From Seriola aureovittata (taxonomy: Eukaryota; Chordata; Actinopteri; Carangiformes; Carangidae), in assembly GCF_021018895.1 (NCBI RefSeq), contig NC_079364.1, positions 32,215,701 through 32,279,700 of the forward strand: DNA of 64,000 nt, in the 5' to 3' direction. Of this stretch, positions 10,968 through 23,800 are shown piece after piece. The position numbers were made by a program, and so were the translations under genes. How positions within the stretch are numbered: position 1 is the first letter of the stretch; each line of letters opens with the position of its first letter. The notes under the pieces were generated by a model. The model worked only from the letters and a program-made list of their open reading frames with translations, was not told where the DNA came from and ran no database searches.

Positions 10968-12486
10968 AGTCAAAGGTCATTCAGGCTTGATTTACTTCTC
11001 TTGTTTCCATTTCCTTTTGAATTCCTCATGAAATTATGTGTTTCTTCTACTACAGCTGCTACCTCTATGTACATTGAGACAATTTCACTTAAAATAGAAA
11101 AAAAAAAAAACTTGCTGGCTCAATTTAAACAATATACACATTAAAATGTCTTTAGAGCCACATGTAAGAAACAACATCTCAAGCACACATGATTTTGGAA
11201 ATGGTGGAACACGAGGAGGTCTTACATTAAGATTACTGGCTACACTGTGAGGTAAAAAGACATGACAGGTTAAGTAGAAAAAACATTTTTCAAGGAATCT
11301 TAATACTAAAACAAGTCTAGTTAAAACATGTCACCATATATGGCTTATCATACACATGAAGGCTGTCAGCATGAATCAAATCTCTCCTCCAGCCTTCACT
11401 GCCTCAGATGCTCATCTTCACTCTGACACATACAGTACTTTCTGAATAAAGTGCTGATTATGTTCAAGCAATATATTTAATCCAATTATTAAAGTGAGAG
11501 AATGTATAAATTATCATTAAGGAACGGTTCACTTCAACCTTACTGCAGAGGGAATGAAGGAAAGGCTCACACAGTGTCTTTCAAAGCACAGAGATGAAGC
11601 ATTTTCTCCTCTTCCTCCACCAAAGTGTATGAAGCTGACAATGATACAGTCCAGTATGAGGATTCTGGCAGTTGTGGAATAACCTACATATGCCTTTTTT
11701 GTATATAATACTCATGTTACTATTCAACCTTAAGGATTACTTTAGCATTTTACAATAGCAACTTTTAAACTGTCAAGATAAAAAAAATAACAAGACGTGA
11801 TTTGAGATTTTCTTTCCCTGCCAGATGCTGCAGCTACAGAGGAGTGAAGTCTCTCCCCGTCCGTCTAACCTGAAGATGAGCCTTAACATTAAAAGACAGC
11901 ACGATATAAATAAAGCCAATGGTCAGCGTGGATGGACCTCTGCCCAGTTATTATTGTACATGTGTCTTAGTCTTAAATCCTCTCATTACACTTCAAGTTA
12001 ATTTCCCATTTCTTTTTCCCCATGCAGAACTCTTATCAACCACAATGTGTAGAAGGTGATTAACAACGATAGTGTGTTTCTCCACGTTTGATTTCAATAG
12101 AGGGAAAACAGGCTGCTTTGAAGTTGCTCCTGTTTCATGACACACTGCAGGGATATTTATAGTACAGTCAGTTTGAAGGTGCAGGGTGAGCGTCTTTAAT
12201 GTTCCTGCATCTGTTGCAGTTCTTGACTTTGATGAAGTGCAGAAACACTGTGGAACATTTAAAGTCATGATCTGTAACTTTTCCACATTAAAATGTCTAA
12301 AAACATCTAGACCTGTGTTCTATATGTTGTTAAGTTGTGTTCTTACATTATCACAAATGTTTCCACCAATTCTCAAACCAGAGAAATCTGTGATTTTATT
12401 CACTGTAACGCTTCATTGGTCGCCTGTCAATGACATCGTTTCCTCTATGATGATGTCAGTGTGTTTGTCTGACAGAAGCTCAGCTG
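10968..12486. other. Gene-free spacer
   Basis: AT-rich intergenic sequence with no supported gene. Open frames at 11993-12286 and 12186-12512 overlap in opposite strands and look like chance. Confidence 0.5.
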
Positions 12487-13151
12487 TGGCTCAATCCCAA
12501 TGTCACCTCTAAGGCCTCAGCCCTGAACCCTCACAGACTAAACTCACGTCACCTGGTCAGTGATCGACTGCGAGACGCTGCAGCGGCTCAAACGGAACAA
12601 AGAGGAATGGGGCAGCACTATGTGACACTTTGATATCACATAATACATGTGTTGTATAGTTGTGGGTTTGGAACTTCTGATTTTCCATTCTTTATTCCCT
12701 TCCTTCACTCCCTGTTCGTAAACAAAATAAAAATGTTGGATCAGATCCGGTGAAACCAGACTTGGAATTTATCATCATGTCATCATAGGACAGATAACTA
12801 CACACAGTTCTGGCTCTGAATCACAGTGAGCTCTGTGTGATAATGTCATGGTTTGTTCCTCTCATGCATGTTAACCTTTTTTTCCTTTCTTATTTTTTAC
12901 CAGGCATCCCCTGGTAACCATGGTAACCTTGTGTTAAATGTCACAACACTAAGAACTTTGGGTAATTCCCTCAAGCAAAGTCTGCAGAAATGCAGACTTA
13001 TGGAAAGTGTCCAGAAAGGGCTCAAATGTCTTTAGAGAGCCCTCATGCTCTGGATGGTTTGACAGTGGGACAGAACTAAGCCGTCATGGACTTACTGGGA
13101 ACAAGCCTCAAAGTCTGTGAGTCTCTGAGGGAGGACACTGGGATTGGGCCA
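12487..13151. mobile_element. MITE with TGGCYCAATCCCA termini
   Basis: 665 bp. The left end TGGCTCAATCCCAATGTCAC and the reverse complement of the right end TGGCCCAATCCCAGTGTCCT form an inverted pair of about 20 bp, with further inverted similarity inward (cctcacagac / actcacagac). No transposase was seen. Confidence 0.65.
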
Positions 13152-14683
13152 TTGACTTTTATCTAGTTTTAAGCCACATACACTTTTGACACCTTGGTGG
13201 TTTTCAGCTCTATATTTGAACCAGATGAAGGATTTTAGTCATCGGACATCTGGATCTGAAGTTATCAGAGAAACAAGCTGAGGAAATGTTAGACAGCTCA
13301 GCTCCCAGCTGCTGGAGACGTCCTGTCCTGTGTCACTGAAGAGCGTCGCTGAATCTCTGCTTTTTAAAGGTAAACTGCTTTCTGGGTGTTTCTACTGGTT
13401 TTAATCCCCTGGTGTGTTTGTTATGGAGAGGAGGACACCTCTGTGGATAATTCAGCTGCTGGTAAAAACCTGCTGAACGTCTGCTTCATAAGTTATCAGA
13501 GAAACAATCAGAACAAAGGTTAGCATCAATCTCAGCTCCAGCTCTTCCCTGAGTCTCTGTCCTCCGTACAGCGTCGCTCAAACACTGACTTTAAATATGA
13601 GAATGCTTCATTCAACGGTTAGAATCACCAGGTCTGTTTGATTTCCTGAACCACTCACATTGTTTTGATAGAAAGACTCCTACCAGCAGAAGTTACATAC
13701 TGTGTGTTTAATGGAAACACACCTTATGAACATGAGTCACAGCAGCTGACTTGGTTCTAATCTTAAACCTGCATGAGGACTGTTCATGGTGAAAAAGAGA
13801 GGGAAATTTACTTTTCAGCAACCAATGGCATGAAGAAAGGGGAAGAAACTTTTCTGCTAAATGGAGCAGCTTTGAATATTTGACCTCTAAACAGCTGCCT
13901 TTGTTTAAAAAGGCTGTGTCACCTGTGCTTTAGTGTTTCGGTGGAGCTGATATATTCACGGTTTACAGGTGAGTGGAGATGAGCAAAACTGTGACACTTC
14001 AAGTACACAAACATCTATATGAGGTATGAGGGACAACTCCAAACCAATAATCTGATACCAGCATAGGGTAAATAAGGTCCATGCAACATGCATGTTTACC
14101 GCACACACTCGAGTGTGCAATGAGTAGAAGAGGAATGTCTGGTGTCACGTCATTCTGGTAGAAAGGAAAGATATTCTGCACCGTTAGCACATGTACAAAT
14201 ATAGATTTGACATCTATTGGAATCATTTAGATTAGGGCAAATAAATCCCTCCGACAGAGAGGGATGTAGACGGACTGGTTTTGTTAAATGGAAGCCCTCT
14301 GTATTTTTTCAGTGTTGAGGATTTACTGGATTCTTCCTGCAGTAACACAGGAGTATAGGAAGGTACATTACACATGAAGTGTGGATTAGATCTATCTGGA
14401 TTAAACGGTTGTTGATAATCTCAGTGTGCTGACTGCTGTTGACTTTGGACTGTGGAATGGACTTTTGGCCTGACCAGTCAGGAGGCCTAAGGTTTAAATG
14501 TGGCGTTTAATTTGTCTCAAAACTTGCGCACGTAAGAGCTCCGTGTATCACAGAACAGCATCCACGAGACTGGGGAGCGTTTCTACTCACTCAGCCCTCC
14601 AACACCAGCTCGCTCGTCAAGTTGAACAAGTTTCGAGACTAATTAAAAACCATATTTGTAGGTGGATTTCTTAACTCTTAGTG
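13152..14683. other. Gene-free spacer and stard5 3' flank
   Basis: Contains two related blocks, each with agttatcagagaaacaa (near 13259 and 13492), suggesting an old internal repeat. It then runs into the 3' flank of stard5 (minus strand). I see no gene. Confidence 0.45.
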
Positions 14684-14834
14684 TCAAAGGTCCTTGAGGG
14701 CTTTGACAGCCTTGGCCAGGTTGCTGTAGAACTCGGCCATGCTGGATGGGAAGAACGAGTCGACCACAGAGCGGGGGAGGAAGCCACCCAGGTCTGTCTG
14801 GAAGAAGCTGAACACCTGGGTTTTGTTGGGCTCT
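14684..14834 (-). CDS. stard5: stard5 terminal coding exon 6
   Basis: 151 nt ending in TGA (14684-14686). It encodes EPNKTQVFSFFQTDLGGFLP and RSVVDSFFPSSMAEFYSNLA, then KAVKALKDL. The C-terminal helix closes the START lipid tunnel. Confidence 0.95.
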
Positions 14835-17800
14835 CTGGAACAAACACACAAAAGAAACTGTTTACAAAGAGGAGAACGCAAACGTAGTACAGTGAAGATG
14901 ACGAGGAGCATTTCCTCTGCAAACACGCTGTACTTTTTATGCCTCCGCACCAGCGACAGTCGGAGCCGGAGCAATATTGTTTTCAGGTTGTTCCCCATCC
15001 CCTTCCATTCGCGTGGACACGATATCTCACTAAAGCCTTGACGGAACTTCTTGAAATTTGGTAAAAACATTCGTCTGGACTCAAGGACAAAATGATTAGA
15101 TCTTGGTGGCTAAAGGTCAAAGGTCAAGGTCATGTTGACCTCACAAAATATGATTTTTGGCCTTATGAACTCAATATCTGGAGAACTCTTGAAAGGAATC
15201 CCTTCAAATTTGAACTCAAGGATGAACTGATTAGATTTTGGTGGTCAAAGGTCAAAAGTGAAGGTCAGTGTGACCTCACAAAATACTTCTTAGCCATAAC
15301 TCTAGACTTCCCACAGCAATTTCAATAAAATTTCTCACAAATGTTTGATATTTTCTATGACTTTTGATAAACAGGGACACAACCTGAAACGAGTCTGAGC
15401 GGAGGAGGCAGAAAACCACAAGGAGGTGATTCTAGTTTCGTATATGTTTGTTTGTGTGTCAGTGTACTCACCCTGAAATGGGGACACAGATGCAGCCACA
15501 TGGATGGTTGAATCCTCTTACGTAGCCAGACTGGGGAGGACAGCCCGGGTGACTCACATTGGTGGCTGTATGACATGACACAAAACACACACACGCACAT
15601 TTGTCAACTTTATACTGATCTTGTGAAGAGTCACATGAGCGCATAAACTAAACCAAGAGCCTGCAGGTTTTCAGTATAAATAGAGCAATTGTTTTTCCTC
15701 CTGGGAAATACATTCATTCGCTTTATCACGAAGAGTTACAGGTGAAGTCAGAAGTTTACACACACTTTAGCTAAATACATTTAAACTCAGTTTTGCATAA
15801 CTCCTGACACTTAATCCTAATAAACATCACCGGTCTCAGGTAGGTTAGGATCACTGCTCCAGTTTCAGAACGTGAAATGTCAGAATAACAGTAAAGAGAA
15901 TGACTTATTTCAGCTTTTATTCTTTCATCACATTCCCAGCATGTCAGAGGTTTACATACATTTTGTTAGTATTTGGCAGCACTGCCTTTAAACTGTTTAA
16001 CTTGTGTCAGACCCCCCAACAACATGATGCTGCCACCCCTGTGCTTCACAGTTGGGATGCTGCTCTTCTGTTTACAAGCCTCAACCTTTCTTTTCCAAAC
16101 ACAGCGACGGACATTAGGGTCAAACAGTTCAATTTTAGTTTCATCAGATCACAGGACATTTCTCCAGAGAGTCAGATCTTTGTCTCCATGTGTAGTTTCA
16201 ACTGTAGTCTGTTTTTTTTTTTTGTTTTTTTTTTTTTAAATGGTGGTTTTGGAGCCGAATCTTCTTCCTTGCTGAGCAGCCTTTCAGGGTATGTTAATAT
16301 AAGACTCACGGTGTTTAAACTTGTGTTGATTCTCCCATGATGTCAAGCAAAGAGGCTCTAAGTTTGAAGGTAGGCTTTAAAATACCTGCACAGCAATCCT
16401 CCAATTAACTCAGATTATGTTAATTAGCCTATCAAAAGCTGTTAAAGCCATGGCATCATTTGCTGAAGGAAGCAGGTTGAATGCACAGTGACCTTAATGT
16501 ATGAAAACTTCTGACCCACTGGAACTGTGATATGGTGAATTAAAAGTGAAACAATGTGTCTGGAAACAACTGTTGGAAAAATGACTTGTCATGCACTAAA
16601 TAGATGATGACCTTACTGACTTGACCACATCTGTGGAATGGTTAAAAAGAGTTTTAATGACTTCAACCCAAATGTCTGTAAACTTCTGACTTCAGCTGTA
16701 GGTGAGAAGATCAGTATCGATGTCATATCTTAGTTTCCATGATATTTTTGTACTCACCAAGCTGAGATACAGGAATATAGTGACATCAGTGGAAAAATAC
16801 ACAGATCATCTAAACCACTTTCCAAGCAGGAAGTGGGTCTGTACACTGTGAGGGACATTTGGGTCACCCATGACTTTGTTTCTGTCTAACTGTCTGAAAA
16901 TAGCAGAAATTCCTGTTACTGTACTGTAAAATATTTTTCTTCTTCCTGAAACCCCTCTCATCATCTTAGTATTTATACATTCACCCACAGATTTTATATT
17001 GATCCTACACTGTGATGAATTTATTGGCGCCACAACTGACACTATACAGTTTTACAACATGCAGCTCATTAGAAGTGAGGAGTCAGTCAAGAGATAAAAT
17101 GTGATCCAGTGGTTAATAATTATCATCCATTATACTGAATGGACATTTGATGTCACCTTATTTCCAGGTACTGTATATTATTGCTCTGTGATGTTGAATT
17201 AGGTCTAATTCATGTGCGATTGAATGTTACGTTTTAATACTGTGGATGTGACCAATGTGACCCTGACAAAAATAGTTCTTCCAGGCATTTAAGGTCGAGG
17301 GTCCGTATTCACAAAGCATTTTATCCTACCACTAAGAGTTCTCCTATGTCGAGCTAACCGTTTTTAACTAAAAGTTAAAATTCCTATTCACAAAGCTGCC
17401 GAGACCAATCTTTTACTAAGGAGAAGTGAAACCTCCTGAGCTAAGAGAGCGACTCTGTTGCTACGGCTGATGTCAATTTACACCGACGAGCTCCTTTGCA
17501 GGAACCACAGCGATCGGTTGATGATAGACCGTCTGTGCTGGTGAAAACACATGCGCAACATCCCGCAGTAATAATAATAAAAAAAAAAAAAACACTGAGA
17601 AATAAACCTAATACAAATGAAATAATAATGGATTTGTCTGGTGATGGTGCAATAATTTTAACATGCTTCCATCTCTGGCAGTGATCAGCAGGTAGACCGA
17701 CCATGAAGCGGCTTTATTTCTCTGGAGTTGTTGAACATCCAAATGAAATCATATGACTTGATCTATGATGTCGGGTCAGAGCGCAATTATTGTTTGGTCA

Positions 17801-20800
17801 ATAGATCGGCTTTTCTCTGTTGCCAAGTATCGTAGCTTTGCACACTTAATTTCTGCACTGATCTGGTTGTGACGTGGAATGACAGCAGCTCTTTAAGATT
17901 CTTTGTGATTTGGTCTTAAGCCGCGATTCCACCGCAGGAACGTTCCCCAGGAACCAGGGAACATTTGAGGAACTATGCACGTTTCCACCGTAGGAACCAG
18001 GGGCTAAATTTTAGTTCTGGGGTAACCGATCGACCGAAAATAAAATGCTTTTAGTTCCTGAAAAGAACTAAAAAAGTTCCAGGTAATTTTTGGTTGAAAC
18101 GAAAGTTAGGAGTCCTCTCAACTCTAACTTCTCCCAGACTTAGGTGCTACTTTTAGCGCTGAGTGGCTTTGTGAATTACTCTTAGTTAGAAAAAGTCCTT
18201 AAGTTAGGACTGACATGCCCATTATTTTTTAAGAGTTTCTCCTAAATTGGCAAGTTAGGAACTTTTAGCCTTAAGATGCTTTGTGAGTACAGGCCTTGAT
18301 TGTTCAGCATTCATTTCCCTGTTTGAGCCTTGTAAACATAAATGGTCATCAATGGATGTTCCCTTCACTTAATTGCTCAGAATCATAAATATCAAAGAAC
18401 TATTCAATTTTTTTTTTTAGGTATTTATCTACTCGAAAATATTTTTTTATCCCGTTATCTCGAGATGCAGCTTTGTTATGTTGAGATAACGTAATAATCT
18501 TCTTGTTATCTCAAGATCACTGATAACAGAGCTTCGTTTTCTCTGGATAACGGAACAATTATCTCGTTAGCTTGAGATAACGCTAACGGATAATGGAGCT
18601 TTGTTTTGTTAAGATAACAGGAAAATTGACCCATTATCTTGTGATAACCTCAGTCTACAGCCGCTCTAAAGTTCCTAGGCCATGTAAAACCTTTAGTACC
18701 CAGATTGTTAGAGAAACTTGAGTCTCTTCAATAACTTTTCTTCTCAAGACATTTCAATCAAATTGAAATGAAATCTGCTCAGGTATTTTTTTGTGGCATG
18801 ATAAACCATTCAAAGAAAATCTGATTAACATGTGATGTTGAATCTGTTTAAGTTTGTTCAGACCTGTAGTGTATCCTCAGAATAGAGAAAAAACAAAAAA
18901 CAAACAGCCTTGCATCAAAGTGAAAACTGTCCCGCCCCGTCTGCATGGCACAATGAATCTTAGAAGTACAAAAGAAACAAGTACAGGAAGAAGAAGAAGA
19001 GACAAGAATGGGTCGTTACGCACCATTTGATGAAATGGTGCCATCTTCGTATTGCTTAACTAAAATAACATCTACAAAGTCTCGTGGAGCTATGATACCC
19101 ATAGCTGCTGAGGGCGTGACTGTTCGGCAGATAGAGATGTCCTGTGCGAGAGTGGGAGACAAGGGAATGTACTCAAAGACTGACTCAAACACAGCTAAAG
19201 CAAAAATGGATATCACCTCTAGTATCACATGTATGCATTTAAAGCTGCACTGGGAAAGACTTTCATTTTAGAACAACATATGTGGATTTGTCCTAATTTA
19301 CCAAATTGAGTAGGCTGGGAATGGTAATTGGTGAGACAAGATAGGAAGTTAGTATCTTTTGGTATGAAGCCTCAGTGACCAGTTGTGTTACTAAGCCATG
19401 AGGCATGTAAGCAGTTTGATGATATCACAACACTTGATTTCTGGGTATTGCGGGTCAAAGTTACAGTTTCCAAACACGTTATCTGCCATGTGAAGGTACT
19501 GGTATGTTTAGACACCGAGTGCAGCTTTAAAGCAATTCAGACAATCTTTGATGGAAATCATAAGAAATGTGTCTACTGTATGGAGAGACGACTGGGTTAA
19601 CTAGTACAGGACGATAATGACAAAACATCAAAGTAACACACCTCTGTGATTTGTTCTAACAGCTCAAACTTTTTCACATTGTTGTCCCATTTGACTCTGT
19701 GCCCATTGGGTACTGGTTTCAGGCACTCCCACACTTTCTCCAGGCTGCCGCTGACGATTCCCTCGCCCCTGTAACTGCAGAGGAAGCCAGATGACAGGAC
19801 ACAGTCAGGACAGCACTGCAGATTATTAAGGCGTGACTCTGCTCTAAATTAGATTCATACATTCTTGGAAAGGCAAATTGCTTAACATCTGCAAACAGAC
19901 AAACAGTCCTACTCTACACACCATATGTTTCAAGCTCTGGGCGGTTTTTTACACCATATTTTCCGTAAATATATATAATACACAACTTATTATTGAGAAG
20001 AAAATATCATGGAGGCAGAAAAGAGTAGTGTCACTCTACTGCAATAACTGAGGTTTTCATGCAGTGGCCTAATCTGTCCTGATCCAAATTAATAAAAGTC
20101 GCAAGTGACTTGTTCTGATGTCTTGTGATTTTTAAATGCATCCATGAGTGTGTGGTGTACTGTGCAAGGCACCTGGAGTTTCATAATAATAAATAACTGA
20201 ATTATAAATCATGATTTAGTCTGATGCCATGAGTGGAAGAGCAATGGGGCCATGAGACTGTAACCGTCCGTCTGTAATTTGACTGGATGTTTTGTCACTT
20301 TTCCAGGACTGCACAAAATTCCAAACGTCAGAAGTAGCACTACACTGTACATTTTTCTACATTTCTGACATGGTCAACCAAAGGGACTTTCAACTCACAG
20401 CTAATAATGCTTTTAAGATAAAGAAAATGCCAGTAATGCAATATTATATATTATTGTCCCATATTAAATAAAAAGCAGAGTCGGACAAAGTCAACAGCTC
20501 CATTACTGGAGTCAGAGTATAGATCCTCCTGGTCAAATATGACTGAAACAACCCACCTGCCTTTTTTAGTCAGTGATGAAGTTTGGTATGGTAAACACAG
20601 CAAACATTTCAAACTAAATGAATCTTTCTTTATTTGTAAACCTTCAAAACACAATCAGATCAGAACCATGGTCTCTGGTGAGGAAGCCTCATCTTTATCA
20701 AACGTCGCCACCGGTTCAAACATGACTGACAGTGGAGGAGTTGGCTGTGATTGTTTTTTCTCCTGTGACGAACACAGTGTATGGCCTATCACATTTTCAA

Positions 20801-23800
20801 AATAAAATAAAAATTCATTCAACTGAATAAACACTTTGCTTCAAAGTAAGAGTACTTCATAGAAATGTAGAGGAGTCAAAAGTACAATAAGTGTCTTTTA
20901 AGTCTTTTAAGTAAGTCACAAGTTTCTAAAATAAAATAATACCCAAGTAAAGTACAGATACTTAAAAAAAAAAGTAAATCTACTTAGTTAGCATCCGCCC
21001 CCCATAAGATAATAATGAGTGCCGGCATTTTCTTCATCTTGTTGAGTCAGGTACGAGTTTTCAGGATGTGGAGCTGTGCACACTGCCACCGTTTTTTTTG
21101 TTTTGAATAATATTTTTACAATGTTGTGTAAAAGCTTAAATAGCACCAGTGATAAGCTCACTACAAACTCACCACCTCTACCACAAGTTGTTTCCTGGCA
21201 AATATCTTGCTTTTCATTTCATCAGTACAGTTTTTGTTACCATCCTGTGTAGGACAGGTAGTGTTATAAAGAAGTGGTCACAGTTGCAGGCACAAGGCCT
21301 GACTGTTATTCTTATCCTTCTGTTAACACTTACACCTCAGCGGTGTGTTTTTCTGGAGTTTAATACATGCATTTCATCAACGTTCATTTGTTAGGGAAAT
21401 CTGAACTATATGAGAAAGTAAAAAAGAAAGTTGAGGTTTCTCACACATTCCCAGGGAACTCTGACGAGGGACGCCAAGACACAACCACGTCGTTCTGCCA
21501 AATAAAAACAGCAGATTTACAGTGAGCAACATTTGCCTTTGTGTAATGAATGGCCCTGGTACATGCCGTTTCCTCTGACACACTACACATTTCGTGACCG
21601 GCTGTCTGTCACACACAGAATCTGATATTGCCTGTTTACTTTGGAATTCACTGCCCTCCTGTGGCTTGTGTCTGCTGCTTCTGGAAGCTAGCTTGACTTC
21701 CAGCCGTTTGCATCCATCAATACCTGTCACTTCCATGGGCGTGGCAGTGTCCCGTTGACAAAGGCTGGGGCTTGTCAGGCAGGGGAGAGAGCAGCATTAA
21801 GAGGTAGCAGTAACAGTAAATGAGCAAATTTCACCGGGACTCATCTTCTCGAATCGGTTCAATCACCTTGGTCAACGTGTGATGATGAGGAGTTATGGTT
21901 GGTTCTTTGCTCTGCTCGCCTATCTGTAAAAGTTGCTGTACGCCACAGACTGTCAGTGTTGATGTGTGGCTGAACGAATTCTGACAATACATGAAATAAG
22001 GAAGGATACGTTGAACTCCGAAGGTATTCCGAAAGTAAACTTTGCAGCAGATTAACACTGGGTAGTTCCTCCCTGTGTTCACAAAACAACGTCAGTTCTT
22101 TGTGACATGGATTCCACAAGGTGTTGCAAACATTCCTGCTCCATGTTGACATGATCATTGCGTCACATTAATTCTGCAGATTTATCAGCTGCACATTCAT
22201 GTTGCCAACCTCCTGTTTTACCACATCACAAAGGTGTTCTACTGGATTCAGGTCTGGAGACTGGGGGGGGGTCACTGAAGTTCACTGAGCTCACTGTCAT
22301 GTTGATTACACCAGTTTGAGACATGGAGCATGATCCTGCTGGAAGGAGCCATTAGAAGATGGTGAACTGTGGCCATGAAGGATGAACATGGTCAGCAACA
22401 ATAACCAGACTGAAAAATTAGGACCATGATTGATTGGTGTTAGGAAGAAAACACTCCCCACACCATCACACCCTCCACCACCAGCCTGGACTGTTGACAC
22501 AAGGCAAGTTGGATCCATGGATTCAGACTCTGACTCTACCATCTGCTGCCTCAGCACAAATCCAGATCCATCAGACCAGGTCTTCAGCTGTCCAGTGTTG
22601 GTGAGTCTGTGTCCACTGCAGCCTCGGGTTTCTGTTCTTGGTGACAGGAAGTGGAACCTGACGTTGTCTTCTGCTGTTGTAGGTTGTACGTGTTGTTCAC
22701 TCTGAAGCTTCTCTGCTCAGTACAGTTGTAAAGAGTGGTTATCTGAGTGATTGTAGTCTTTCTGTCAGCTCCAACCAGAATGTCCATTCTCCTCCGACAT
22801 CAACAACAACCTGTATCTGTATGACTTCATGCACTGCACTGCTGGCACATGATTGGCTGATGGGATAAAGGCATGAATAAGGAGGTGTACAAGTGTTCCT
22901 AATAAAGTGCTCAATGACTGTATGTTCAAAACTGGTTAAGCTATACTAAAAACTTAAAAATAACTGTAAATACAACCACAATTATACTAATCTTCTAAAT
23001 CTAAACCGAATATTATGGGTCAAATAGAAATGAGCAGCATATTCATGTATTATGTTGACATGACAAACAGAAATACTGCATTTTGCAAAGAACAGTGGTG
23101 ACAAGCAGGCCCTCCCAACCACCATCACTGAAAGACAGTCAGTGTCTAAAAGCTCCTGAGTGTCAACAAATGCCAAAAACTATGGACTCAGTAAAAGATG
23201 TCTTCTGTGTTTAATTCTGTTATTCTGTCAGTCCCCGGTGTCTGAGAGCATTTTATCGCTCTGGTATATCTAGTAATGCAAGTGTTTTACTTCTAAAGCC
23301 TGTATTTTGGAAGTTGTTCATACTTCTATTGATTGAATGGTGCATTTGATTACAGTTAAAACCAACAGCAACTAGGGGAGCCCGGGGATGGTTGTAACAT
23401 GAGTCAGTTGTAACACTTCCAATTTCTCCTATCAGGAACAAGTTACAAATCAACTGATTCACTCTATATCTGCTCTATTTAGTCCTTAATTTAGAAGGAA
23501 AGAAATTAGCACTGCATGCTTTGTAGGTTAACTCTTCATACTCATGTCATGTTTATTGTTAGTATATGTAGATATTTTCATGCATGTTGTCAGTGCTAAT
23601 GTAATTTAGCTGCTGGCTGTAAGTTAAGCTAGTTCATGGCTCCAAGAGAGAGACACACAAATGTTCAACTGTGGAATCTGGTGAACATTTGCACATTTTG
23701 TTCAAATGTCTTATCACTACTATGACTGACAGTAACTAACATATTTGGCACACACACACTCCAATTATGTTTAAAATTGTGTTGAATGAAAATCTTTCAA

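Noticed and set aside
15092..15328. 78-codon frame with an internal 45-residue repeat
   Set aside because: The protein repeat is the direct consequence of the 135-bp tandem DNA repeat; no start context and not shared in frame by the other copies.
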